Shown: one piece after another, positions 11,160 to 21,421 of the stretch
Layout of the letters: every line of letters begins with the position of its first letter
How positions within the stretch are numbered: the stretch's first letter is position 1
Translations under genes and position numbers: made by a program
Assembly: GCA_015478945.1 (NCBI GenBank)
Contig: JABUQX010095603.1
Coordinates: 5,001-29,515, forward strand
Direction of reading: 5' to 3'
Length of the DNA: 24,515 bases
Source of the DNA: Trachelipus rathkii
Taxonomy: Eukaryota; Arthropoda; Malacostraca; Isopoda; Trachelipodidae
Notes under the pieces: generated by a model
Databases searched by the model: none
Told to the model about the DNA's origin: nothing
The model's input: the letters and a program-made list of their open reading frames with translations, nothing else

Positions 11160-11263
11160 TAGATCACGTGAAGCAAAACGCAAGAGCGCCCGCAAGCGCG
11201 ACCCGGTGCGGAACCGACGCATGAACCCGCCGGCGTAATATTACTACGCGGTCGCGAAAATAT
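11160..11263 (+). repeat. GC-rich inner end of the left arm, with GTAATATTAC palindrome
   Basis: About 95 bp of GC-rich, CpG-dense sequence ending at the spacer, with GCGCCCGCAAGCGCGACCC and the 10-bp palindrome GTAATATTAC at 11235-11244 between short GC arms (CCGCCGGC, CGCGGTCGCG). The mirror is 12124-12225, with the palindrome at 12143-12152. Near-identical in both arms. Confidence 0.8.
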
Positions 11264-12123
11264 GGAGCGTTGTATTTCAAAGTGGTAGGGCATACATCCT
11301 AAAGGATGATATCTTTTGGACACCGGCCCATTCAGTATGTATAATATTAGTTTGTGTACTGTATCAAGGTATATTTACGAACCTTATAACATGTGTTCAA
11401 GCACATTAGTTTATTTAAAGTCCTGGTATATCAGTGTTTATTACAAACCAAGGGAGATATTCTCGATGGTTACCGAAGGCATACAACATCTGATATAGAA
11501 GAGGTATGAACTTACATACTTCGATGTAATTTTGAAGTATAATAATATGATACCAATACTGGAATTCCATACAGTGAAATTACGGATTGTACAAGGAGGG
11601 AAAGTTTATCATGCATGTATATTTAACTAAGATTGTAATTATGTAATAATATTTTAGAATAAACAACTTTTTCATAACTTATACACAGAGAAGATTAAAA
11701 GCGTAAAGACAAACCTTAAAAAGGAATGGTATGGGATAACTTCTATACATTAACTCTACGCTCTATGTAGGTGTAGCTTTAAGTCATATAAAACTTGTTT
11801 TACATACCTTAAAGTAATAAGATCTTAAAGTCATACCACAAAGAGGAACATGGACAGCGTCACACCCTGACTATTTGTTCTATTTCCCTTAAGGAATTAT
11901 AACTTTAGGATAAATAAAACAATCTGTTTTTCTACAAAACAAAATGTTCTTTTCAAAACTAAATGTTTTTCAAGAAACTTTACCTGTGAAATGGTATTTT
12001 CTATAATAAAATTAAAAATGTTCAAGTAAGAAATAAAATGAACGTCTCATAATATAGGAAACGGAATATTTGAAAATACAAAATGATGTAATGAAAGTTT
12101 ACAACGGCATATCATAAAGAGAA
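11264..12123. other. Unique spacer (loop) of the giant inverted repeat
   Basis: 860 bp with no inverted partner. The best ORF (11316-11498, 60 aa) shows no recognisable motif. No transposase signature such as a DDE/D block or zinc finger is visible in any frame. About 11800-11895 is a diverged direct relative of arm sequence at 10358-10450, so the spacer is partly built from arm material. Confidence 0.7.
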
Positions 12124-12225
12124 ATATTTTCGCGACCGCGTAGTAATATTACGCCGGCGGGTTCATGCGTCGGTTCCGCACCGGGTCGCGCTTGCGGGCG
12201 CTCTTGCGTTGGGCTTCACGTGATC

Positions 12226-13225
12226 TACTATAAATCTAGTGAATTAATTATTATCTATTTTAGTGAAATTAATAATTATTTCTCAATGTAAGTATTTATT
12301 ATTATAAATATGATATACACTTAGTAAAAATAAAACACTTTTAATACAAAGCAGAGAACTTGTGCACCGCTTAACAGCTAAAACGAATAACAACATGATT
12401 CTCGATTCTTCCCATCTTATGCTGGGATTACCTTTGGCCTGGTATTAGGCTTAAATCATCCTGGGATACTAAAATTATCCCTAAATTAGGCCTAACGTAG
12501 TTATTGCACCACATTTTACAGAAAAAGGTCAGTTTGAAATATATTTTGACCTTGAATTAGGTATTTCTAAATCGCCTCGAGATTACAAAAGGTTTATCCT
12601 AAATTTAGGCCTAAAGTAGTTCTTCAACACATTTTACAGAGAGGTCAGTTTCGTATCTGTAAGGAGTGCGGGTTGTTGTGTTTTCTCGTGCTGGATTGTC
12701 AATGTACATAGATAATAATAATAATAATAATAAAGAAAATCCGAATTATTTAAAAAACTTTGAAATATTTTTAGTTAACATAGAGCGAATAAATGATATT
12801 AAAATAAAGTGAATAATTGTTATTTTTAAATAAAAACCTAGAATGATTTTAATAAAATACATGTTATGTTAGCCGAGAAGAACTTATTTTGTTATTTTAT
12901 ACTTATTACATGGCTAAGGATGATGTAAGCAGTAAGTCATTAGAACAAAACGTGGCATAGCTTGAGTGTAGAGGGTACTGGAGGGCTTTATAACTGATTT
13001 ACTGTTATTGCTTTAAGGTACGTAAAATATATGTTTTTACTAAAATTTCATAAAATTTATAAACAAAAAGTATTAACAGTTAATAATAAATTCTTTGTTC
13101 AAAGATAATGATTGATTTATTATAGAAGTTTTAAGAAACTTTGAAATAATTTTAGTTATATTTGAATGAGTAATATAAATGTACGTGTTTAATTAAAACA
13201 TAAAATGTTTTAATAAATTATACGT
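12226..13225. other. Inner non-coding part of the right arm
   Basis: No gene. It mirrors left-arm 10141-11159, including the ~115-bp tandem pair and the TAA run at 12713-12732. Used to judge arm identity: 12660-12721 is an almost perfect complement of 10680-10740. Confidence 0.7.
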
Positions 13226-13449
13226 TATATGTGTAAGTGAGTGTGCGTGTGTTATGCTAGGTGTATTGAAATGTGTGTGTGTGTAAGTAAATCTGTGTGT
13301 GAGTGTAAGTAAATCTGTGTGTGTAAGTAAATCTGTGTGTGTAAGTAAATCTGTGTGTGTAAGTAAATCTGTGTGTGAGTGTAAGTAAATCTGTGTGAGT
13401 GTAAGTAAATCTGCGTGTGTAAGTAAATCTGTGTGTGAGTGTAAGTAAA

Positions 13450-13506
<57 letters not shown>

Positions 13507-13700
13507 GTGTAAATGTAAGTGTCTATGGGTAAATGTAAGTGTCATAGTGAATGTGTGTATAAGTGTCATAGTGAATGTGTGTATAAGTGTAAGTGTGTGT
13601 GTGTGTGTGTGACCGCGTGTGTATAAGTGTAAATGTAAGTGTCTATGAAATGTAAGTGTCATAGTGAATGTGTGTATAAGTGTCATAGTGAATGTGTGTA
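13226..13700 (-). repeat. TG-type minisatellites, right arm
   Basis: Mirror of 9646-10140: about a dozen GTGTAAGTAAATCTGTGTG units (13270-13460), a (GT)n run, then TCATAGTGAATGTGTGTATA units. Unit number and order differ from the left arm, so the arrays have evolved independently after duplication. The T/H-rich minus ORF at 13252-13686 is not a gene. Confidence 0.9.
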
Positions 13701-13703
13701 TAA

Positions 13704-13707
13704 GTGT

Positions 13708-13768
<61 letters not shown>

Positions 13769-13900
13769 TTCTAAATAATAATAACAATAGGCATGAAGTA
13801 AATAACATTAAGTATAATAAAATAAAAATAATAATAATAAAAATAATAATAATAAAAATAATAATAATGAAAGTAAAATAATAATAATAATATTAAAAAT
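13704..13900. repeat. (TG)n and TAA repeats, right arm
   Basis: About 60 bp of TG then imperfect AATAATAAT runs, mirroring 9454-9648. Confidence 0.92.
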
Positions 13901-13959
13901 AAATAAAAAGTATTAAAACAAAATAAAAATATAAAAGAAAACATAATGTTAATAAATAT

Positions 13960-14830
13960 ATGAGTTAAAGCAGTAAAACATATGTTAAAGCAGTAAAACA
14001 TGAGTTAAAGCAGTAAAACATGAGTTAAAGCAGTAAAACATATGAGTTAAAGCAGTAAAACATGAGTTAAAGCAGTAAAACATATGAGTTAAAGCAGTAA
14101 AGCAGTAAAACAAAAGCATACTAATCCCTTTGTTGCTATGCACCAACGTTATTGATTTACTGATTTACTGCTTTAAGGTGTGTAATGTTAATAAATATAT
14201 GAGTTAAAGAGTAAAAACATATGAGTTAAAGCAATAAAACGTGGTTAAGCAGTAAAAACATGAGGTTAAAGCAGTAAAACGCCAGGTCAAAACGGTAAAA
14301 GCATTAAAACAAGCATACTAATCCTTTTGTGTTATGCCAACACCTCTATTCGTTTACTGATTTACCACAAAAACTGCCGGGCGTAACCGATGTTAGAAAA
14401 TGGAGGAAATATAAGGAGTTAAGGCCAGTAAAACAGCGTAAAGGTTAAAGCAGTAAAACATGAGTTAAAGCAGTAAAACATATGAGTTAAACAGTAAAAC
14501 ATGAGTTAAAGCAGTAGAACATACGAGTTAAAAACAGTAAAACGCGAGTTAAAACGATAAAGTAGCAAAACAAAAGCATACTAATCCCCTTGTTGTTATG
14601 TAACACTCTATTGATTTTGATTTACTGCTTTAAGGTATATGTGTTAATAAATATAAGAGTTAAAGCATAAAGCATGAGTTAAAGCAGTAAAACGAGTTAA
14701 ACAGTAAAACATATGAGTTAAAACAGTAAAACATGAGTTAAAGCAGTAAAACAGTAAAAAAAAACCAAAGCATACTAAGCCCCTTGTTGCTGTAATTTGA
14801 TTTACTGATTTACTGCTTTAAAATCTGTGA
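13960..14830 (-). repeat. ~21-bp minisatellite with higher-order unit, right arm
   Basis: Copies of ATGAGTTAAAGCAGTAAAAC, interrupted by the spacer type AAAGCATACTAATCCCTTTG...TGATTTACTGCTTTAAGGT near 14110, 14310, 14570 and 14765. Complement of the array at 8590-9350 with a different unit count. Confidence 0.9.
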
Positions 14831-15350
14831 AGTATATGTTTTTAATAAAAGTTTCTTACAATTGTAGTAAAATAAAATGAATATATATATATCAGACACT
14901 CTGGTTTTTCTTCTTACATAGAACTTTTAAAAATATAAAAATGAAAAAGCATTAAGTAAAAAAATACAAAGAAAAATAATGGTTATAAATATAGGTGTTA
15001 AATAAAGGTCTTTGTGACAGATACATTAGCAAAAACATAGAAAATTTTTTTAATAAAAAATGTTTAAATATGAAATAAAAATGAATGATTTATATTTGAA
15101 AAGGATTGCACTTTCGAATAATTACATTGATATCACAAATATGAAATATGTGTTAAATAGTAATAATAATAATAGGTCATATTGAGTTAATTAAATCATG
15201 AAACAACTTAAAAAAAATCTTAATGTTTGAAATAAAAATGACTCATAGTAACTTTTTAAGTAATATACATACCATAAATATAAACCCAGGTATCGAGATA
15301 TAAAACAATAATATCAGCTAGAATAGTTGTAATATATATATATATAAAAA
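14831..15350. other. AT-rich non-coding block of the right arm
   Basis: Mirror of 8090-8585, more diverged than the inner modules. No gene. Confidence 0.65.
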
Positions 15351-15357
15351 TTATGTA

Positions 15358-15359
<2 letters not shown>

Positions 15360-15409
<50 letters not shown>

Positions 15410-15467
15410 TATATATATTTCTTTATATAATATGTATATATCTTTACTCATAATAATGTGTGTGTGA

Positions 15468-15560
<93 letters not shown>
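15360..15560. repeat. (TA)n and (TG)n tracts, right arm
   Basis: A TA tract at 15360-15416 and TG runs at 15460-15556 with GTATGTATG interruptions. Counterpart of 7880-8090. Confidence 0.9.
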
Positions 15561-15699
15561 TAAGTAATGATGTGTGTGAAGGTGTAAATGATTTAGTTGA
15601 TGTGTGTGTACGTGTATATGTGTGTGTGAGTGTGTAAGTATGTTTATATGTATGTGTGTGTGTATGGATGATAGCGATTTTACTCTCTCTCTCTCTCGT

Positions 15700-15826
<127 letters not shown>

Positions 15827-16260
15827 AAATTTATCTTTGTTTCTATACCCCTATCAATTAAAATAAGAAAATGTATATATTACTTTCTAGATTTTCTTAA
15901 ATAGTTATTTCAAATTTGCTATGCACATCCTTTATATGTAAGGACTAAATGTTTATATATTAAAGGGCATTCAGACGGAGCCCAATTAGTTAAGTTCAAT
16001 ACACTTCCTTAAGAGGCTACGGGTCGAGTTGCAGTTCGGTTAGTGACTGGTATAGGTCACATTTTTTAAATTCCCACAATTCCTTTGTTCATTCTTGTGG
16101 GTGGGATGATTCGCATCAGAAGATAGAAGATGTTATGCGCATGCATATACATGTATGCGCAAACGACTTAATTAAAAAAAATAACCAAAACGATATAAAC
16201 TACACACATTCCATTGGAGCTCCGATAAAACACAACCTGTCACTAACGCACACTATAAGC

Positions 16261-16263
<3 letters not shown>

Positions 16264-16306
<43 letters not shown>

Positions 16307-16366
16307 CTCAATAGCAGCAACTAAGCAGTAACCAGTAACCAACTATATATAATAACCAATAATATG

Positions 16367-16399
<33 letters not shown>
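16264..16399. repeat. Paired (TA)n tracts, right arm, outer
   Basis: Two TA runs of about 43 and 32 bp separated by AGCAACTAAGCAGTAACCAG-type sequence; counterpart of the single tract at 7084-7205. Confidence 0.9.
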
Positions 16400-16403
<4 letters not shown>

Positions 16404-16734
16404 AAAGCAAATTTGAAAATAGATTCAATGAAAACTATGGTATAGGGGATTGGGAATACCTCCTTGGAGAGCACAGACAGATAAAGCAGTCACGGTGAAT
16501 GGAATGGGTATAGAGATACGGTGAATGGAACGGGGTAGGAGGGACGGACTGGGATGATGAGGGTGTGTGTGTGTGTATAAGGGTGAGTGTATGTGTCTAT
16601 GGATGTATTCGTGGATATTAAAATACATTCATGATCCTACGTGAAATAAACTGAAATATTTCGGATTAAAAAGGACCATGAAGGTAGATGAGTTATAGAA
16701 AAAAACGAGGATGCGAAACAGCGAAAAAAAACTA

Positions 16735-16797
16735 TCCGGCGTGGTGCAGTGTGGTGCGGAGCGGTTCGGTGCGGTTCGGCGCAGTTCGGCAGGGCCT
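16735..16797 (-). repeat. GC-rich decamer repeat, right arm
   Basis: Inverted counterpart of the left-arm decamer array, in exact 10-bp phase as GCGGTTCGGT-type units. Unit sequences differ slightly from the left arm. Confidence 0.85.
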
Positions 16798-16980
16798 TGC
16801 GGTTAAGCGAAAACGCGTTGGTGAACTCCGAAACACCCCCTGCGAAAAATAAATAAATAAATAAAAAAATAAAAAAATAAAAAATAAAAAATAAAAAATA
16901 AAAAAAAGCACTAAAAAACACCCATGAAAGTAGCTGAGTATTAAAAAAATATATGCCTGTACCGACAAACGACGGATTTG

Positions 16981-17008
16981 TCATCTGGTTAGTTGTAGGG
17001 TGGGGTAA
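16981..17008 (-). repeat. Internal second copy of the terminal motif, right arm
   Basis: TCATCTGGTTAGTTGTAGGG plus TGGGGTAA repeats the true terminal motif at 17181-17207 (one change in the core), 200 bp inside the end. The left arm has only the terminal copy. This looks like an arm-end duplication or a trace of a nested, shorter relative. Confidence 0.75.
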
Positions 17009-17240
17009 TAGGATGACTGCTAAACAAAAATGGGGTAAAAAGGGCCTGAAATATAAGAAAAATGCTTAAAAAGTGCCTGAAATATAGAAAAAAGGTTAAA
17101 AAGTGCTTGAAATATAAGAAAATTTATTAAAAAAAAGGTCCAGGAAGGTAGATGAGTACTAACCATAGGGCTAATTTGCCCATCTGGTTAGCTGTAGGGT
17201 GGGGTAAAAAAGTGGATGCCGATCTGTGTAACCTTACTAC

Positions 17241-17248
17241 TCTCAATA
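17241..17248 (+). repeat. Right target-site duplication (TCTCAATA)
   Basis: Identical to 6257-6264 and directly abuts the right end of the inverted repeat; sequence beyond it (CGTCCTTATC) has no match to the left flank. Confidence 0.8.
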
Positions 17249-18462
17249 CGTCCTTATCGATCATCATATAACTTTTGAAAATTTCAGATATATGGTCATC
17301 TTCAATTAGGGTCTAAAAAGAGTTCTGCGAAGTGACGTTTGATATATCTAAGGTTATTCAGTAGGTATAACATGAATCACTGCCTTTTCTACCAGCATTT
17401 CCTCATTCATCTTTGTTTTTTATGTCGTTCTAACTTGGAAGTTGTTAAGAAGGCGGTTTCTTCCTCTTCCCCTGTCAGATGTAATGCCCGAATAGTTCTA
17501 GTTTACCTCCTACCTTTTTCATCTTTCATTTAACAACCTCTTTGCAGATTTTCTAATTAACCATTCATACGTTAGCGTCTCTCTATTTCATTCTTTTACT
17601 CATTTCAAACGTTCTTCCTCTTTTGCATTTAGAGATACATTTTGATTTCAATTTTCCGATTCCAAATTTGCTAGTCCGAATAGGGCTCACAATGGGGGTC
17701 TCCTGAACCTTTGGGAAATTACCTCTATAAAACACACAACTACAATAAATCTACTTTCAAAAACATCTTCAATATTCGAAAATCTTTCTATGGTTTTATC
17801 TTCTCGTCAAATGTACAATATAAGGAGTTTTGATTTCAACGTAATAAAATGTCAGAAAATTTTTATATCACAGAAGTTTTAAAGTTTCAAAGAAGATAGA
17901 AGTTCTGGTCAAGGTGCAAAATTTATTTTCCTTTTCAAACTTAGTGCATCTATATATTGGTTTTATCCTCCCTTGTTTGTGGTACTGTTCTCATATGAGA
18001 GAAGGGGTTCCCTCTTCTGGATAAGGGCGATTTCAAGGATAAAAGACTAATATATTGTTCTTCCCTTTCCAACTTCATTGACTAATTTTTACGAAAATTT
18101 AGAGTTCAATCTCTTTTGTATAGATACTATAACGGCATTTGGCATATGAAGCTGATAACTTGCATTCCCTTTCATTTGAGGCGTTCTCTATGAGCATTGG
18201 GTGAAACGTCTTTACACAAGTTTTGTGTCTAAATTAGCAATTCCAGGATTAATTTTGGAGAGAAACACTTTTTTTCCCATCTCTTATAAGTGCAACTCAC
18301 TTCACCTTCTGAATTTCATATTGAAATTAACTTTCCTCACCTCAAAATTTGATACTCCGATCAAATGAGAAATTTGTGTTAAGCATGAGCTTTTGTGAGC
18401 TTCTTTTAATTTTGCTCCTATAAAGAGGATTTTGGCGGTGAATGGTGATATCAGTTCACACA

Positions 18463-18464
<2 letters not shown>
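17249..18464. other. Non-coding AT-rich segment
   Basis: No gene, RNA or clear repeat seen. Pyrimidine-rich phrases (for example TTCCCTTTCCAACTTCATTG, TCACTTCACCTTCTGAATTT) recur loosely and could be an old degenerate repeat. The 64-aa ORF at 17339-17533 has no recognisable feature and is probably chance. Confidence 0.55.
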
Positions 18465-18507
<43 letters not shown>

Positions 18508-18554
18508 TATATATATATAGTATATATATATACTATATATATATAATATATAGG

Positions 18555-18595
<41 letters not shown>

Positions 18596-18667
18596 TTTAT
18601 ACATATATAATATATATTATAGTATCGGTATATATATATATATTATATATTATATATAATATATATA

Positions 18668-18698
<31 letters not shown>

Positions 18699-18730
18699 AT
18701 TATATATTATATATTATATATATATATATT
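18465..18730. repeat. Compound (TA)n tract
   Basis: About 265 bp of TA with TATTATA and TATAGTATA interruptions. It lies just beyond the 3' end of the minus-strand SINE-like copy, with 59 bp between. Confidence 0.95.
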
Positions 18731-18789
18731 GGCTAAATTAATTTCTCATATTTTACTTATATATCACCTTTTGTGGCACAAATTTCATT

Positions 18790-18900
18790 AAAGATTTAAA
18801 CAATTGGAAGAGAGAGAAACATGTCCTCACCAGGACTCGAATCGCAGGTCCTGCGTGCGGAAATTAAAATGTCCATCTTCATAAACCATTACAGTCATCC
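18790..18900 (-). repeat. tRNA-derived SINE-like copy 1 (minus strand)
   Basis: On the minus strand it starts GGATGACTGTAATGGTTTATGAAGATGGACAT, compared in parts with the copy at 19149: A-box-like TGTAATGGTTTATG, then GCGATTCGAGTCCTG as a B-box match (plus 18833-18845), a conserved post-tRNA tail GAGGACATGTTTCTCTCTCTTCCAATTGTTTAAATC (matched in segments to copies 2 and 3), and AT-rich sequence after it. An internal pol III promoter of this type is normal for SINEs. It is not a functional tRNA: no closed acceptor or anticodon stems. Confidence 0.75.
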
Positions 18901-19098
18901 TTTTATTTTTTAGGATTCAACTACACGGTATATCTTTTCACAACTATTATACTATATGTGATTATGGTGCGCTATTTAAGCTCAAATTTTATCTCTCACA
19001 TAGATATCATATTTCATTAATAACTAAACTTATGTTTACATCGAGGTGAACACAATTACCAAAAAACGTTCTCTATACTCCCATTATCCCAATGTTGT

Positions 19099-19262
19099 AA
19101 TCTAGGCGCATAAAAACTTCACCTGGAAGGTTTCTTTTTTGGGTTTGCGGGATGGTGTAGTGGTTATGAGGATGAACATTTCGATTTTCGCAAGCAGGAG
19201 CGGCTGTTCGAATTCCGGAAAGGACACGTTTCTTTGTCTTTCTATTATTTAGATCTTTATAC
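19099..19262 (+). repeat. tRNA-derived SINE-like copy 2 (plus strand)
   Basis: Similarity to copy 3 starts upstream at AATCTAGGCGCATAAAA (19099), 50 bp before the tRNA-like head GGGATGGTGTAGTGGTTATG at 19149. B-box GGCTGTTCGAATTCC is at 19202-19216, followed by the shared tail GGACACGTTTCTTTGTCTTT and TTATTTAGATCTTTAT. The A-box TGGTGTAGTGGTTA is close to a tRNA A-box. No (TA)n tail remains at this copy. Confidence 0.8.
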
Positions 19263-19968
19263 CTAACATCTCTTATTTTGGGAATTTATTTAGCTATATT
19301 AATTTATTTAATAAACACGTTAGATGCTATTAATACTGTACAATAAATTTTTCCCCCCGGTGCCAACAGGTCAAATCATAACCATGAAGACAACAGCTTA
19401 TATTATGATAGTTTATTATAATATTTGACGAAACTTTGCCTTTGTTATTATTATTTACCCCTTGTCCACTGGTAGCCAAACGGCACCCAGGTTATCTCGT
19501 TTTCTCACAGTTCTCTTTGACACAACGGTGAGTCATGGTTCTTCCTTCTTTGATTGAATTTGAATGATATTTCTTTAGAGATTTGTTGAAATAAAGTTTT
19601 TGCTTCAGAAAAAAGTAGTTTGTTGGATAAACTTTAAAAATAAACTATTTATGTTCATTTACCCGTGTTTGTCAAAAAATCTTGTAGACCATATTCTTAG
19701 TCTTCAAATTCAAAAAAATCCATTTACGTGGATAAAAAGAATCATTCCTAAAGTGTTATGTCAAATATTAAAGATATTCTTAAAAGTGCCCGTATATAAT
19801 ATCCGCCTTTCAAGGTTACATCAAAATTGACCGCTCGGCGGTCACATAGAACCAGTGGCGAGGCAAAGTTTTCCCACCGGTGGGTCAAATGGCAGAAAAC
19901 GTGTTAAAATAAATTATAATATCGTGGAAGGGAATGTTTACATGGTGAAAAAAAAACGTTTTAATGAG
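19263..19968. other. Unassigned AT-rich segment between SINE-like copies
   Basis: No gene recognised. A weak 76-aa frame (19600-19830, CWINFKNKLFMFIYPCLSKN) carries no motif I can name. TTTCCCCCCGGTGCCAACAGGTCAAAT at 19350 loosely matches TTTTCCCACCGGTGGGTCAAAT at 19868 (compared in parts), hinting at another diverged repeat. Confidence 0.45.
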
Positions 19969-20144
19969 AATCTAAGCGCGTTAAAACTTCACTTGAAAGT
20001 GATTTTATTGGATTACAGGGATGGTGTAGTGCTCAAGACGATGAACATGAGAACATACAATGAACATGACAATGAACACACGCGTGAGAGGCTGTTCAAA
20101 TCTTGTCGAGGACACGTTTCTTTTTCTTCCAATTATTTAGATCT

Positions 20145-20149
<5 letters not shown>
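19969..20149 (+). repeat. tRNA-derived SINE-like copy 3 (plus strand), with (TA)n tail
   Basis: Begins AATCTAAGCGCGTTAAAAC; head GGGATGGTGTAGTGCTCAAG at 20018, 49 bp in, as in copy 2. B-box-like GGCTGTTCAAATCTT is at 20090-20104, then the shared tail GGACACGTTTCTTTTTCTTC and TTATTTAGATCTTTTC, running directly into (TA)n at 20150. It has a local expansion of ATGAACATGA-type repeats between the boxes. The ORF 19855-20289 overlapping it is chance. Confidence 0.8.
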
Positions 20150-20198
<49 letters not shown>

Positions 20199-20226
20199 TA
20201 TTTATTTATATATATATATATATATA

Positions 20227-20273
<47 letters not shown>

Positions 20274-20289
20274 TATATTATATATATAG
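20150..20289. repeat. (TA)n tract at the 3' end of SINE-like copy 3
   Basis: About 140 bp of TA with short GTA, TTTA and TCTA interruptions. It separates SINE-like copy 3 from the next retroposon-like unit. Confidence 0.95.
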
Positions 20290-20520
20290 ATGATAAATTG
20301 TTTTAGAGAAGCGGACAACTATGCATCAATCCATAATCTCAAAAACTACAATAGCCACAGAGAAAAGGAATACATTGCTGAAGCGTGTAAATCTTATTAC
20401 CGGAATGTAAAAAAAAATAAAAAAAAAATATATCTCAAAAACTACAATAGCTACAGCGAAAAAGAATACATTTTTGGAATCCTGGTAAAATTTTAGATAG
20501 GAAAATGTAAAAAAAATAAA
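20290..20520 (+). repeat. Short A-tailed retroposon-like unit, plus copy, with internal 96-bp duplication
   Basis: The phrase TCTCAAAAACTACAATAG occurs at 20337 and again at 20433 (period 96), each followed by a GAAAA(G)GAATACAT phrase and then GAATGTAAAAAA or GAAAATGTAAAAAA with an A-rich end. An inverted relative lies at 21093-21210, sharing ATCTCAAAAACTACAAT, TTGGAATCCTGG and the A-rich end. It is bounded 5' by (TA)n. The ORF 20290-20496 is not convincing as a gene. Confidence 0.7.
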
Positions 20521-20654
20521 AAAATAAAAATATTATTGCTAATAATTATAGTAATATGATTAGAGAGCCTATTTAGAGACCTTTTATTGGTTACTCGTTA
20601 AAATAAATAGACTTTCTATTAAATTTTGCTTTTTTTTTCTTTTACTAAAGAATA

Positions 20655-20880
20655 CCCAAGGGTATACCGCACCGATGGCAGGAGTCGGGGTCTCTCGGCC
20701 TTCCGGGGAACTACGGGGTAGGACTAATTCCCCCCCTCCGGGGAGGGTCTCCGGAACCCCCGCTCTTTGGTATTTGGGTGTCGCGGGGGTTCCTCCGCCC
20801 CTCCCCTACGGGGTATGGAAAACGTCCCCCCCTGTGTTTCCCCGTCGGCTCGAGCCCCTACATGCTCTTGTTATACCTTA
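20655..20880. other. GC-rich island in AT-rich DNA
   Basis: About 225 bp with abrupt GC-rich composition, starting AAGGGTATACCGCACC and ending CTTGTTATACCTTAG, so the ends are roughly inverted (AGGGTATA and TATACCTT). Inside are repeated CCGGGGA and CCCCTCC-type phrases. It lies between the two inverted A-tailed units. It contains a 68-aa proline/glycine-rich ORF (20675-20881) without a recognisable domain. It could be a short GC-rich transposable insert or a captured exon; I cannot decide. Confidence 0.55.
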
Positions 20881-21006
20881 GAAAATAATATATATATATA
20901 TTATTATGTCCCTGTCCTACACAAATTCCCATTTATTTTATTTATTTATTTATATTTTTTTTTTAAATTTTCCTAACTAAAATATTTTTCAAATATTCAA
21001 AAATTT

Positions 21007-21039
21007 TTTTTTTTTTTCTTTATTTTTTTTTTTTTTTTG

Positions 21040-21092
<53 letters not shown>
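21007..21092 (-). repeat. Poly(T) tract, A-tail of the minus-strand retroposon-like unit
   Basis: Nearly continuous T with a few C, A and G interruptions, ending in about 43 uninterrupted T (21048-21091). Read on the minus strand it directly follows GTTTCCGC-complement GCGGAAACTGTAAAA, so it is the tail of the unit at 21093-21210. Confidence 0.85.
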
Positions 21093-21094
<2 letters not shown>

Positions 21095-21210
21095 GTTTCC
21101 GCAATAACATTTTGCCAGGATTCCAACAATGTAATTATTTTAACCTGTAACTAATTGTAGTTTTTGAGATATGGATCGATGATAGTTTGTCGCTCTAAAC
21201 CAAATATCAC
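21093..21210 (-). repeat. Short A-tailed retroposon-like unit, minus copy
   Basis: On the minus strand it reads TTTAGAGCGACAAACTATCA, ATCTCAAAAACTACAATTAG, TTGGAATCCTGGCAAAAT and then GTAAAAAAA, matching 20300-20510 in order but with only one inner unit. The 5' side abuts (TA)n, as in the plus copy. Confidence 0.7.
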
Positions 21211-21212
21211 GG

Positions 21213-21345
21213 CTATATATATATATATATATATATATTACTATATATATCATATATATATATTTATATGATATATTATTTTCCTTTATTATCTTATATA
21301 TCTTTCTATTATATATTTTTCATTCTATATATTTATATTATAATA

Positions 21346-21400
<55 letters not shown>

Positions 21401-21421
21401 AATATATATATATATATATTA
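21213..21421. repeat. Compound (TA)n tract
   Basis: TA and TATATT-rich sequence with a few unique interruptions (for example TTTTCCTTTATTATC). Confidence 0.93.

Noticed and set aside
11316..11498. 60-aa ORF in the spacer as a transposase remnant
   Set aside because: No recognisable catalytic or DNA-binding motif, and length is within chance for AT-rich DNA.
19149..19222. Functional tRNA gene
   Set aside because: A- and B-box matches exist but no closed acceptor, anticodon or T stems, and the sequence recurs with a SINE-like tail.
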